From contig NC_060063.1 of the NCBI RefSeq assembly GCF_020283565.1, positions 2,666,001 to 2,730,000 of the forward strand: DNA of 64,000 nucleotides, in the 5' to 3' direction. Within the stretch, counting starts at the first letter, position 1; each line of letters starts with the position of its first letter. A program made the translations under genes and the position numbers. The stretch comes from Trifolium pratense (lineage: Eukaryota > Streptophyta > Magnoliopsida > Fabales > Fabaceae). Below are positions 12,395-24,266 of the stretch, in pieces. Under the pieces are notes generated by a model, which ran no database searches, was not told the DNA's origin, and was given only the letters and a program-made list of their open reading frames with translations.

Positions 12395-13509
12395 GTTTTG
12401 ACCAAAGAATAGGATCTTTTGTGAAATGAAATTTTAGAATGTTACAAATTTGATATGCATGTTGGAAACATTTTTCATTGGAAGAAGAAATTAGCTATAG
12501 TATATTTCATGAATGCAAAGATTTGAAAGCATGATAATAATGAGTCAAATGTCAACTATGACCCGGGTTGATGTTTTTGACAAAACCAGCTACCAAACAC
12601 ATCAATTTCTCGCATAGAAAAATAGCAACATGGAAAGCAATTTGTCATGTCTATATTATTTAATATTTACTCCCTAGTGCTATTGATAATTGATATTAGT
12701 AAATTTTTAGTAGTGCTTCCCTACCAAACAAAATTCAGTTTTCATTTCATCTGCATATATAGAGGATATACAAGAAGCTATTCAAGAGTACTTTTTGATC
12801 TAAACCAAGTCTGGAAGCTGCTTTATTTATGATGGTGAAGGAGGAGATGACATTGTTATATGTATGTTAAACATATCGTATTTTATATTTTCAATGACTG
12901 ACATATCGTCGTATTAGATACGTATCATATACGATACATGTATCTGTGTCTATGCTTCATTGGCACGACCGTCATTTGGTGATGATTAATTTAGTTAGAG
13001 AATCCGTGAAATATATAAGGTGAGTTCTCCTATTTCAACCGTTTTTTTTTTTTTTTTATATAATAATCTATGATTATTGGTTCACAATGTTGTCAATGAG
13101 GATCAAACCTAGACTTAATGCATACTACTCAAACACATCACCATTAGACCAAACCTAATGGCTTTATAACAATCTATGATTGAAATTTCTATAACTCAAA
13201 TATTTTTGCCATTGAACCAATTCATTGTTGATAAATATTTAATTTAATATTTATCATTATCATAAATGTAATGAAAAGATGATGAATTAAAGTGGTGCAT
13301 ATAGTATTAATTTTACAATTAGAAAAATATATTACGTATAAATTTGAAAGTGTCAAATAGATTAATTATTATAGAATAATATCATTTGTGATCACTCACC
13401 AACTCAGAAAATTAAATATGCATATACAATAATACAAGTGATTCAAAGTTTGAAACGAAGACTTAATTTCATTGGATTAAATTAAATGTGAAGAAAAAGT
13501 AATTAAGAA
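12395..13509. other. Upstream region of the receptor kinase gene
   Basis: This holds the kinase promoter (minus) and AT-rich DNA with a poly-T run near 13043-13058. No gene is recognised; short open frames here lack coding features. Confidence 0.55.
12543..12556 (-). promoter_or_regulatory. Two W-box cores upstream of the receptor kinase
   Basis: On the minus strand, GTTGAC and TTGACT lie eight bases apart, about 150 bp upstream of the start codon. WRKY factors bind TTGAC(C/T), and defence-related members of this kinase family are WRKY-regulated. Short motifs like this occur by chance, so this is suggestive only. Confidence 0.3.
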
Positions 13510-13694
13510 GGAAAATGTTAAAAAGTGCCCCGGGGCACTAGTTAAGGATATAAATATGGAAATTTCATCTCGTAAATTGTGCATTCAATGTTTTAACATG
13601 TAAAAAGTTATTCTCTCTCATCATTAATTTTTTCATTTGTTTCTTTTTTTAGTATGCTTAACTAGTGCCCCGGAGGCACTGTTTAGCATGACCC
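13510..13694. mobile_element. Mutator-type MITE, 185 bp
   Basis: Its ends are inverted: GGAAAATGTTAAAAAGTGCC on the left and, on the minus strand, GGGTCATGCTAAACAGTGCC on the right. Each end carries a GTGCC..GGCAC dyad. The 9-bp target duplication AATTAAGAA is exact (13501-13509 and 13695-13703), which is the Mutator superfamily size. No coding capacity. A sister copy lies at 45975-46152. Confidence 0.8.
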
Positions 13695-13824
13695 AATTAA
13701 GAAACCAAACAATTAGGAAAAAAGCCTTCAATAAGACCATGAATAAAATGATAAAATACTCCCAACTCATTCCGAACAAAAACTCATTTCTTAACTCATT
13801 TTTTACAAAGAATTGTCTCTTATA

Positions 13825-14060
13825 TATAAACACATATTCAGATCATCTCGCAATTGATGTGTGATTTCTTATAAATACACCTCATTAGGCTCAACAATAT
13901 TGGGATTGGTGCGTTGATATAATGGCGCCCGATAGCGAAAACCGAATAACAGGTAGCATAAACGAATCGTGCAGAGACTCTGATACTATCTTAAAATTGA
14001 GAGTTGTACTCAACCATATAAAATCGGTTTATAAGGTGAGATCCCCTCTTACCACTTGAG
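13825..14060. repeat. Second copy of the LTR-type repeat fragment
   Basis: It shares ACACATATTCAGATCATCTC, CTCTGATACTATCTTAAAATT and AAAATCGGTTTATAAGGTGAG with the copy at 9603-9890, in a different internal order. Confidence 0.45.
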
Positions 14061-15230
14061 TTTGATATTTTAGTTTATATATAATTCTAAATCTTAATTA
14101 GCGACCATTAACGATGATAAAATTGAAAAGCTAGAAGTTAACTAGTTACGTAAAGCAATTATTTTATGAATTATTGAAAACGAATTATTGAAGAGCTAGA
14201 AGTTAACTAGAAATTTGGGACCTGATATTACGTATAGAATTCATTTGTTTATGATCAAGTGGGTTTAGAATATGGCACCTAGATCTATTATTTAAATTTT
14301 TATCACAAATATATGGATAAGTTGAAGCCATTAATAATTCCAAATTTTTAATTTTGACATTATTACACACATCTTAATTATATTTTATATGATGTTACAT
14401 ATATATGATATCACTTTTATTTATGTATCTAATCTAAGGATTGATAAGTAAAAGTTTGGTGATGACTTATCTCACCATTGACTCCGTACGATATTCATAT
14501 GTTAAATTAGTCATGTATGATGAATGTGCATTTGGCAGTTAGCTCTTGTTTTTGCTCCAAAATATAAGAAATAATAAGATACATGTTCTTTAATTAGTAC
14601 ATTAGCACATTAGCATTAGCCTCTTAACAAAGAGTTGTCATCTCAATGTGTTCCGGTACACACACAAAATCTCTCATTGCTTGGGAATCGAGGAACTACG
14701 TAAGCTACGTGCCCCATAGCTAGCCTCTTAACTTTAACCGGAAAATATTGTTCACATTATTTAAAAATCGAATAGATGGTTTGTATAAAGAATAAAACTA
14801 TAAGAGTTAACACAAATACCTAAAAACAGACAATAACTCAAAAATATAAAAAAAATTCTTTAGTGATTAAAGGGTGCACCTCTTATAAAGTTAGTACCAT
14901 TTAATAATTCAACGACTATATTGATTAATTGTTTTTATTTTGTACCACATCACCTCACCTATGACCTATTACTAAATATGACCGATTAATATAAATAATC
15001 TTTATCTTATATGACCAGCTAATGCTATTTGATCTCATCTTTCTAGCTGTTTTACTGTTTCTAATATCACCTCAAGAAAATGGCTTAAAATTTAAAGAGG
15101 AATAATTGAGCACAAAAGTTGACATGGCACATCATACTTTTTATACCGTTGGAATACATTTTACATTTTTTTTTAGTATATTTTTAGCTCGTTCACATTT
15201 TTTGTGCATAGGATTTGAAAAACAAATGTT
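14061..15230. other. Non-coding DNA left of the MULE transposase
   Basis: AT-rich with no gene seen. The N-terminal exons and left terminal inverted repeat of the MULE would be expected near here, but I could not recognise them, so the element may be 5' truncated. Confidence 0.5.
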
Positions 15231-17964
15231 ATGTTGGAGGAAGATATGGATGCAAATAGAATGAAAAATATAGCACGAATGGATGGAAGAGTCCAGCTGT
15301 ATCTTGTGCATCCAATGACTGAGCCTGAGTTAATTGAAGCGATTGAATATGGGCCTATTGAGGGAGTAAATAAAAATGGGTCTGCTGAGAGAGTAAATGA
15401 AAATGGGTCTGTTGAGGGAGTAAATGAATATGGTCCAACTGATGACTTAAATGATAATGGGCCAAGTGAGGGAGTCAATGAAACTGGCCCAACTGGCCCT
15501 ACTGAGGGAGATAAGGTTGGCCCAACTGCTGAAGTGATTAATCAGAAAGAGGGAGAACAAGTGACTGATAAAGGGAAAGGTATGAGAATTGATGATGATG
15601 TTATTGATGATTTATTAAATGAAGTTGAGTATGAGGAAGACAGTGAAGATAATGCCCTGGGAATACACTTTGATGATTCAGAAGAAGATTGTTTGCTTGA
15701 AGATAACTTTGAGACTGTTGTGGATGAGACTGTTGTGGATGAAAATGTTGTTGATGAACCTGTGACCAATGGAAAGGAAAAGAAAGGTAAGAAAGTGAGG
15801 CAAGAGTGTAATGTTAGCAAACCAACAAGCAAGAAGGGAAGACCAAAAAAGAAGAATAATAACTCCAATATATATAATACGTTTGTTATTAATACGTCTG
15901 TTCAAGGTGCACAACAAACTGCAAAAGGTGATGAGTTATTTGAACAACAAGATGTTGGGAATATTGACAAAAGTAAATATAAAGCCTTTGTTGGAGGATT
16001 GAGTGATATTGAGGATTATAATAGTGATGTGCTAGATAGTGGAACTGACAATGACAGTGAGAATGAAGTTGAGGATAGTGAGGATGAAGATGAGCATGAC
16101 ACAGAAAGGCCTAGTAATTACAAATTGCCAACCTTTAAGATGCCATCATCAATGAGAGATTATAAGTGGGAGTCTGGAATGTACTTTGCTTGTAAAGAAG
16201 AGTTTCAAGAAGTAATAAGATGTTATGCAATCTAGTCTCAAAGAGCTATTAAATATAAGAAGAATGACAAGAAGAGGATGAGGCTGATTTGTAAAAGTGG
16301 TTGTGTATGGTCTGCTTACTGTTCATATATTCCAGGGCAAGAAACTTGGCAATTGATGACTGTTAAAGATGAGCATAAGTGCAATAGGGAACCTAAGGTG
16401 CATTTACTTAGTGCCAAATGGTTGGGAAAAGATTACATAAGAAGGTTAAAGAGAATCCCAATTTGAAATTGATTGATATTAGGGAGAAAACACAACAAAA
16501 ATGGAATTTAAAGATATCTAAGAGCAAAGCATCTAAAGCCAGGGTATTGCTTTTGATTTAGTAGATGGGTCATTTAGAGAACAATACACTAGATTTTATG
16601 ACTACTCCCATGAATTACTAAGATCAAACTGTGGTTCAACAGTTATAGTCACTACTACACCATTTCAAGGTGATGAGGCTGACTTGGAACATCCTGAAAG
16701 GCCTTTGTGCCCACATTTCCAAAGGGCTTACATTTGTTTCAAGGGATGTAAGGAAAGTTTTTTAATCTATAGGCCAATAATTGGTTTAGATGGGGCATTT
16801 CTTAAAGGATATTATGGTGGCCAGATACTAGCTGCAATTGGAAGAGACCCTAATGACCAAATGCTACCCATTGCAATTGTTGTGGTTGAGGGTGAAACAA
16901 AAGAGACATGGAAATGGTTTTTGGAGCTGTTAACCAATGACTTAGGAGGCACAAGAGCTTGTTCTTTAATCACTTTCATAAGTGACCAACAAAAGGTAAT
17001 TACATAAACTTTACTGTATTGATGTTATTTACTATAATGTTCCTATTTAAAACAATTGAACTGCTTTCTTGTTGTAGGGACTACTTCCAACAATGGATGA
17101 GTTACTTCCAGGTGTTGCTCACAGATTTTGTGTCAGACACTTGTACAACAATTTCAAAAAGAAATTTCCTGGAAAGAAATTAAAGGAATTGATGTGGAAG
17201 GCTGCAAATGCAACTTATGTTAATGCATGGCATATGGAGATGCAAGAGATCAAAACTATAAATGGTGAGGCATTCAAGCATTTAATCAAAATACCACCAA
17301 GACATTGGAGCAAATCATATTTCACACCTAAGGCAAAATGTGACACATTGGTCAACATGTCTGAAGCTTTCAACTCAGTGATTGTTGGTGCAAGAGCCAA
17401 GCCTATAGTGACAATGCTTGAAGAAATTAGAGTGTATATGATGGAGAGATGGGAAACCAATAGACAAAAAATTGGGAGATATGTTGAAAGCATTCTATCA
17501 AACATAAAAAAGAAGCTTGAAAGAGAGACATCATTCAACAACAATTGGATGGTCAGGTATAATTGTTGATGACTTATTTTCTCATCTAATGAATATTACC
17601 TAGGTCTATATATTGATGACTTATAGTTTACTAGGTCTAATTGATGATTACTTATAGTTTACTAGGTATAATTGTTGAGGACTTATATTTTACTTATCAT
17701 TTTTTGGTTAGGCCTGCTGGTTATGAATTGTTTGAAGTTAGACACATTTCAGCTAGTGGTGACCAATTTTCTGTTAGTCTTGGAACAAGAGAATGCTCTT
17801 GCAGAAAATGGATGTTGACAGGCTTACCTTGTAGACATGCAATAGCTTGTATGAGAGAAATGGAAATTGATCCAGGTCAATATGTACCTGACTACTTCAG
17901 AAAAGAAACATATGAAGCTTGCTATCAACCAATGATCTACCCAACAAATGGTCAAAATGTATAG
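15231..17964 (+). pseudogene. Mutator-like (MULE) transposase, decayed, interrupted at its 3' end
   Basis: The frame opens with an acidic region of degenerate repeats (GVNENGS, GVNEYGP, about 15340-15530), a nuclear-signal-like KKGRPKKKN, then the MuDR DNA-binding start (FACKEEFQEVIRCYAI). The MULE catalytic core follows: GLDGAFLKG (first Asp), FISDQQK (second Asp), NMSEAFNS (Glu), then a SWIM zinc finger (CSCRKWMLTGLPCRHAIAC, near 17793-17850). Two GT-AG introns are visible (about 16996-17077 and 17559-17711). Breaks: a TAG at 16234-16236, frame changes near 16430-16560, and a TAG at 17962-17964 where a Trp is expected. The last coding piece continues to 18004, is cut by the CACTA nest, and resumes at 63925. 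It cannot make an active transposase. Confidence 0.88.
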
Positions 17965-18004
17965 GTAAGAACTCGATTTACTGACCTTCAACCACCACCA
18001 ATAA

Positions 18005-18400
18005 CTACAAGAAAAACCTTTATTTTTGGCGGAATTATTCCCTCACTATGTGCATTATTCCCTCACTAACTGAGAATTTAGTGGCGGAACAGATCTGCCA
18101 CTAAAACGCACGTCACTAAATTTTGTGGCGAACAAATCCGCCACTAAATGCGTTACAATGGTTGTGTCAATAAAGTGGCAATTTCCTTAAATTTAGTGGC
18201 CGAATAATCCGCCAGTAAGTGGGTGTCAGGAAAGTAGATTTAGTGGCGGAAATGTCTGCCACAAAATCTGCCAGTTGCTTTTTAATATTTTGTGGCGGAA
18301 TAATCCGCCAGTACACTATCACGGTTGAAAAAATAAAAAACAAATAAAATATATGTTGTGGCTGAATATTCCGCCACTAAATGAGTGATTTTTTTTTTTT
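18005..18400. repeat. Left terminal and subterminal repeats of CACTA level 1
   Basis: Multiple copies in both orientations of a 10-12 bp motif around TGGCGGAA and TTCCGCCA/TCTGCCACTAAA occur here. Such subterminal arrays are where CACTA transposases bind. Confidence 0.75.
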
Positions 18401-19024
18401 TTTACAGAAAATGAGTGGTTAATAATTACATTTTGTTTCTTTATAATAATTATATTTTTTTATCTCAATTTTTATAAATATATTAATTAAAAACAAAAAA
18501 TTAAATTCAACATAAAAATAATTAAGAATTATTACCACATCAAATATAAATCAGATCCGACAAAATATAAAATTAAAATCTAATTTGTTTCACTACTCAA
18601 AACCAAGTATGTTACATAGTAGGTTACATAGCAGGAGCCAAGAAGTCAGGAACTAATACCAAACAATATAGTTCTCCAATTCAACATAAAACTACACCAA
18701 CTTATAGGAAATACTAAGCTATGCTACCAGGATCCAAGCACAAAAGTTACAAGTTAGAAAATGCAATACTCAAAACAATAAGAGCTAGTGTATATATATA
18801 TCAGACCAAGCTAATGACATCATGTGACCTTTCAAATTGAAGCACTCCCAAATTGAAGCACCAAGCCAACTCCACCCAATAATTAAGCTAAAAATCATCT
18901 CTGCAGAAACATTGAATATATCATCAAAACTAACACAGACATTGAATGGAAAGCTAGCAAAAACTATAACAACATCTCTAAAAAGATATACATTTTCCTT
19001 TTGCTCAATGAGATTAATTAGTAT
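18401..19024. other. Left interior of CACTA level 1
   Basis: AT-rich, ending at the AGTAT target site (19020-19024) of element X. A minus-strand open stretch (about 18785-19024) with hydrophobic residues is present but matches nothing I recognise. Confidence 0.5.
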
Positions 19025-20227
19025 TGAAATTCTGGTACACAGTAGACAAGTGTTGTCCACGATGTGCCGACACTTGTCGCAACACTTGTCTTAGCAGTAA
19101 GAACAATAACACAGAGCATTAAAAACATATACTGAAAAGCATAAACGACACACATAATTGTTAACCCAGTTCAGCCTAACAGCCTAATCTGGGGGATACC
19201 AATCCAGGAGGAAATTCACTATCAGCAGTATTAATTCGGAGCTAAACTCCCCCGTTTACAACTCCTCACTTAATCCCTACCCAATGACACTTCTACCTAG
19301 GAACTCCTAGATATGAGACCCCGTCTCACTCCCCTCAACCTTACAACCAGTAAGGATTTCAATAACAACATAATGGAGACACTCTCCTTGACAAAGATGA
19401 AGACACACTTCAATAACATCACCACCTAGCCAACGACTAAGTTCACAATTTGGAGTTGCTTAAAAGCTTCCTCCAAATACAATACTCAACTCATTACCTA
19501 CAGGTTTCTGAGTGAGGACATAGTGACCATCTCACAACCCGAGTGGTTCACTTTACACCAACTCTCCTAGAGAGTGGCTTAAAGACACGAAACCCTTAAA
19601 AGACTACATCTTTGATATTCTATTTTAGCTTCAAGTTTCGGTTAATAATAAGGGTTAGCAGCACCCTTTATATAGCACAGCCTCGTGGGCTTTTCACAAT
19701 GCTTCAGCTCCAAGAAATCTTCTAGATGCAAAATATATATTTTTACCAAATCTTTCTTTGCATCAAATATTCCTCCCATAAATATATTTGTTGTAAATAT
19801 ATTTTAAAATTAAATCTTCTAATCTTCTTGAAGCACAAAGATTTATTTGAAATAAATCTTTTATATTTTCTGCAGCAATCTTCACAAGATATATTTTTGA
19901 AAATAATAGTTCTATTTTTTGAAACACAAAAATATATTTTCCAAAAATATAATTCCTTTGGAAAATAGAACTAGGGTTCAGCTGCCTTCTGAAACACATT
20001 GATCACGTGCGCCTTGTTGTATAAGAAACCACGAAATAATTCTTCAAACAGATCTTCAAAAGATTGAGTAGAAAATAATAACATCTAGCTGGCGCGCGCA
20101 GAACAGAGTCAGGTGTTGTTCCAAAGTGTAACAACATTTGTCACAACACTTGGGGTCAGCACATTTGTCTCAACACTTGGCTAAAATATGTTTTCGCAAA
20201 ATGTAGCCAATATACAAAAACCCAACA
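19025..20227 (-). repeat. 3' LTR of element X
   Basis: TG...CA bounded direct repeat, 1203 bp, matching 26935-28138 almost base for base. A 9-bp dyad (GACAAGTGT at 19045, ACACTTGTC at 19070) lies near one end. Confidence 0.9.
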
Positions 20228-20245
20228 ATCTCCCCCTTTGGCAAA
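20228..20245 (-). promoter_or_regulatory. Polypurine tract of element X
   Basis: On the minus strand CCAAAGGGGGAGAT directly precedes the 3' LTR, the position of the plus-strand primer for reverse transcription. Confidence 0.75.
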
Positions 20246-20428
20246 TTTTGGCTAAAACAATATTAGACCAGTATATAGAGAGATACAGTATTACCTTTCC
20301 TTCAAGTCAACATGATCACACAACTAGGAAAGAAAGTAACACATAGTAAGACTACTTCCAAGAGAGGTAAGTAGCATCAGAGGCATGCAATAGCAGGAAT
20401 AAACACATATAGCCTCACAGAGCAGATA

Positions 20429-20563
20429 GAGAGAAATAAACTCTCATAGTGGATTCAAAGATAGGAGAAATAAACTCCTATAATCAGAGTACATCCATTC
20501 AACAAAAGATCACCAGGGAAAAATAAATTCCCACAAACATAGAACTAGGAAAAATAAATTCCC
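20429..20563. repeat. Hairpin cluster with constant AAATAAA loop (first group)
   Basis: Four inverted repeats share the loop AAATAAA but have different, perfectly paired stems: GAGAG/CTCTC (20429-20445), TAGGAG/CTCCTA (20462-20480), GGGAA/TTCCC (20516-20532), GGAA/TTCC (20548-20562). The stems change on both sides together. Confidence 0.75.
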
Positions 20564-20790
20564 AGCCACCAGAGAATAAAGCCAAGATGTCTCAGCATCT
20601 GACATCACACTTGTCACTTATTCATACTACCACTCCCCCTGAATTTGTGCATGATAGAGCACAAGCATACAATGTAGTCAACCATAGGAACTACAACATC
20701 CTTGTAATAGCAGAAGCATTCAATCAGAGTGATTAACGCTTAATGGTTGTTGTAGACACACATGTGTGCATTCATAAATAAGCATGTACA

Positions 20791-20933
20791 AGTTACCCAT
20801 ATTTCTATGAATGTAACTAACTAACCTAAATCACCCATATTTCTATGACTGTGATCCTAAGCATAAAAGTCATCCATATTTCTATGATTATGACTAAGCA
20901 CGATGAATCATCCATATTTCTATGACTATGATT
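20791..20933. repeat. Array of four hairpins with a constant 16-nt loop
   Basis: Units start about every 38 bp. The loop CCATATTTCTATGANT is nearly invariant, while the stems are AGTTAC/GTAACT (20791-20818), ATCAC/GTGAT (20830-20855), AGTCAT/ATGACT (20868-20895) and AATCAT/ATGATT (20906-20933). Every stem is fully complementary. The array lies between the internal coding remnants and the 3' LTR of X. Confidence 0.8.
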
Positions 20934-21077
20934 ATGATCATGCCCTATGCTACAAATTTAAATGCTTTTTGGAATTCTTGCAACACATCACACAGAGCTG
21001 AAGGTAACATTTACTCCACTCAGACATAGGCCTAGAAGATTAACACATCGCAGAAAGAACCGCAACAACATACACAC

Positions 21078-21133
21078 CAGATGTCAGCACATCTGTCCAC
21101 ACATCACGCAGATACCAGATGTCAGCACATCTG
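21078..21133. repeat. Two identical CAGATGT-CAGC-ACATCTG dyads
   Basis: Hairpins at 21078-21095 and 21116-21133. They belong to a motif spread through X, with relatives at about 22558, 23057, 26127 and 26329. Confidence 0.7.
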
Positions 21134-21278
21134 TCCACACAGATAGATCTTACATATCACAGATCACTACTCCCCCTTTTTAGCCACAAATTCTGACAAA
21201 TAAAGTCAGTGTGCATTAAACAAAAGAATAGAGGCAAAGAGGTACCATAGTAGTATCAGAAGTGCAAGTTACATAACA

Positions 21279-21352
21279 GAGAGAACTAAACTCTCACAAA
21301 AGAACCACATAGGGAGAAATAAACTCCCACATACTGAGAAAAATAAATTCTC
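21279..21352. repeat. Hairpin cluster with constant AAATAAA loop (second group)
   Basis: GAGAG-AACTAAA-CTCTC (21279-21295), GGGAG-AAATAAA-CTCCC (21312-21328) and GAGAA-AAATAAA-TTCTC (21336-21352) repeat the design of the cluster at 20429. Confidence 0.75.
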
Positions 21353-21551
21353 ACACATCAGATCAGGATGTCTAGACATCAGACATGACATCACACATCA
21401 GGAACATAACACTCCCACAACCATTAAACACACTATCAGAGCATAAGCTAGCAGAACACATTATCAAGCTAGCTACACACTACTACTCCTCCTGAATAGC
21501 ATTTCTCCCCCTCAACACATGCATATATATATATATAACTCACACTCCCCC

Positions 21552-21635
21552 TCAATACGAGCATAGAAGCATAAGAACATCAATACGAGCATAGAAGCAT
21601 AAGAACATCAATACGAGCATAGAAGCATAAGAACA
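21552..21635. repeat. Tandem repeat, 28-bp unit, three copies
   Basis: The unit CAATACGAGCATAGAAGCAT plus AAGAACAT repeats three times in the non-coding 3' part of element X. Confidence 0.8.
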
Positions 21636-22987
21636 GCAACTTTACCAAATGTAAGAACATCAGTCCACACATTTGTCCACACACACACTACTCCTCCTTT
21701 TTAGTCATAATTTTGACAAACATCATACATATCAGAACACAGAGTAGCAAAAACAGAAATATCCAGAGAGCAGATATTCCAGACCATAGGCACATACAGG
21801 TGCTAGAAATCCATGGCCTAGCCCACAAAAGATACGGAGAACAAAAGTAGTGGAAAGAGAACATGCGCGCTTTCATCCACAATACCATGACCAAACTCCA
21901 ACAGTATAGCATGAAGATCATAAGTAACAAGGCATAAACCTATAATATCTTCATCACATCAACCACATAGTGCACAGAGCTACTACAACCAAATATAACA
22001 CCATGGGATACATAGTTCATCAGATATATATCAGAAGTGGAGGAACCATATCATATCCACCACATCAAACTCCATAGTCAACACTCATAAAATAGACATT
22101 TTCCCCTTGTTTCCACAACATGACAAGAGCATGAGAAAACATTGTTCTTGGAAACAACATGTACCAACCGGCAGAGAAAACAATGTTAGGAACATGTGGT
22201 CCGACAAAAGAAATCTATAGTCAGAAGTCAAAGACACTCCCTTTTTTTTTTTTTTTTTTTTTTGGCTTTGGAGTGCTTCTGATCTTTCAATCTCAAAGAG
22301 TTGTCTCATAATACTCTTAGAGATTACACCCATAAAGGTTATTGGTAGCTTCACCATAAACGTTGTAGCTTGCTTCATAGTTAAAAACATACTCACAAAA
22401 AAATCCAGCTTCTCATAACATTATCTTCCTGTCAAGTGACAATGATGCCCAGAACATCATCCTCAATATTTGGCTCATAGTCAACCACATTCTAGCATTT
22501 TGGTGGCAGATGTTGTACACAATGTTGGAACACTTGAGATAACACGATGTTGAGACAGATGTTACAACATCTCGTACCAGAACAGACAAGTTATTCAACA
22601 CAGATGAGTATTATTCAGTGTCAATCTCAAGAGACATATACCAAAAGCATCTTCAACAATAGATATATTGTCATCACATAAGAACATCAAACTAGAGGTT
22701 TCAGAAACAGGTCTGAAACAATCACTTACCATAGTAGTAATCACCTTTGATCATCACATATCTGAGCATTATCGCATCTGATCATAACACATTTGAACAC
22801 ATATAATACTTCTCAGCAGAATGCACATCCAAACAATCGTACCATACTAGTTCTCTTTTAGTCACACTTTGAGCAACAACTTTGGTCAAGTGGAAGATCA
22901 TCAAGATTAGTTTCTTCTACCACATTCAAAACCTTAATACTCCAAACCACCATTAGTTGATCTTCTACCTCATTAGATTGAGGACTC
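21636..22987. other. Non-coding interior of element X
   Basis: No recognisable protein. A run of about 21 T is at 22243-22263. Scattered copies of the GATGT..ACATC dyad occur (near 22503-22575). Confidence 0.55.
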
Positions 22988-23740
22988 TCAGAACCATATC
23001 AGCATAAGTTTGGGGGATTGCAGAACAGGTTTCAACAACACTAACGGGTTGGTCCAGGATGTTTCAACATCCGATATGACATTAGACTTATGTGAGGTTC
23101 CTTTGGGGGACTCAACCACAACTTTAGTGAGGGATGACAAAGTGTCAGAACCAACAACCTTGGAAGATGACACATGCACATTTTCAACAACAGTGTCATC
23201 AACAACAGCAACATTCATACTAGATTGAAAGTTTCAGAGGTACATCTGACAGATGTTCCAACACTACCCACAACATTTGAACTGACAAAACCTTTAACAT
23301 GAGTAACAACATTTGATTCGACATTAGGGGTTTTGATAGGTTCAAGATACAAACATGTCATAGTATGAGATTTATTGACAACAACAAAAGGATCACCATT
23401 CCTACCATCACTTTTGAGATTCATCTTTTCGTCTTTGTTCTCTATTAGCCAAGATGTAGCATTTACTCCCAAAGACATAGAAATAATTAACATTTGGTTT
23501 TCTCCCCTTCCAAAGCTCAGAGAGGGTAGATGAGAACTCATGACTAATTCCTTCAGAGGAGCAGAAGTTAGAGAATTTAGCATTTTCAAATTCCTTCCGA
23601 TGGTCACTTCTGATCCTGACAATTACACCCTCATTCTCTCTTTGGAGGCGTTGACAAAGGTCTTCGAAGACATTAAAATAAAATTTACCCAAGTAAATCT
23701 GGAGGAATCATCAACAACTACAAAGACATACTTCTTTTGA
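22988..23740 (-). pseudogene. Integrase core and post-integrase fragment of element X
   Basis: Reading the minus strand with frame breaks, LCQRLQRENEGVIVRIRSDH and the following EFENAKFSNFCSSEGI match the copia integrase core (SDHGKEFEN region). It then jumps from HEFSS straight to ELWKGRKPNV and VFGSKCYILANREQRRK, so the segment with the PQQNG catalytic Glu is deleted. A Val/Ser/Thr-rich post-integrase spacer follows (22988-23400). No reverse transcriptase follows. The piece is not functional. Confidence 0.75.
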
Positions 23741-24208
23741 CCAAGGTTGTCAACTTGCATAGGTTCATCAAATCAGCAATCATCTCTTTTCTTGTCATGA
23801 AGCTAGAAGTTTTCGTGCCAGATGTTGCAACATTATGTGAGACATTTGTCCCTTCAACTAGTCTATAGTGCAATGTCAGAGGAGATTCCCTCTTACAGAT
23901 AACATCAGAGCTGATCAAAATACTAGGATGCTGATCAAGAATAGTACTACAAAGCACATTGGAAATGTTGTTGGCATCTTCACATCCAAAGGCTTAGCAT
24001 GCTTAGTAGTTTGAAAAATATAAGAGTCAAAATCCCATTTGGTCTTGGTACCAACAGTGTAGATAAAGTTACTCAAGCCTATAGCACTGTCAGAAAACTC
24101 TACCTCAGCTTCAGGTTCTTCACTCCTGCCCAAAAACTTATTAATCACATCAGGTGAAAATTCAACACATCTACCCATGTCAAAAACCTTCATGAATTCT
24201 TTGCTCAA
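23741..24208 (-). pseudogene. Second, shorter envelope-like fragment, fused to integrase
   Basis: GRCVEFSPDVINKFLGRSEE and FIYTVGTKTKWDFDSYIF repeat the domain seen at 24267-24923, with an internal deletion. Near 23755-23780 the frame passes from the envelope-like text (RKEMIADL) to integrase text (PMQVDNLGQKK) through a shared GATTTGATG-like sequence. Confidence 0.65.
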
Positions 24209-24266
24209 AGGATCATCACAGTCTTCAGTTTCCTGAGAGCTCTACTAGACTCAATCAAGTCAGTTA

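Noticed and set aside
19726..19968. ORF in the X LTR (also 27636-27833)
   Set aside because: AT-rich LTR sequence; a one-base A-run difference between the two LTRs breaks the frame, so it is not maintained.
20791..20933. CRISPR-like array (38-bp period)
   Set aside because: Plant nuclear DNA; the repeats are hairpins with near-constant loops and no unique spacers.
22243..22263. Poly-T run as a SINE or retroposon tail
   Set aside because: No element boundary or target duplication beside it; treated as a simple homopolymer in X.
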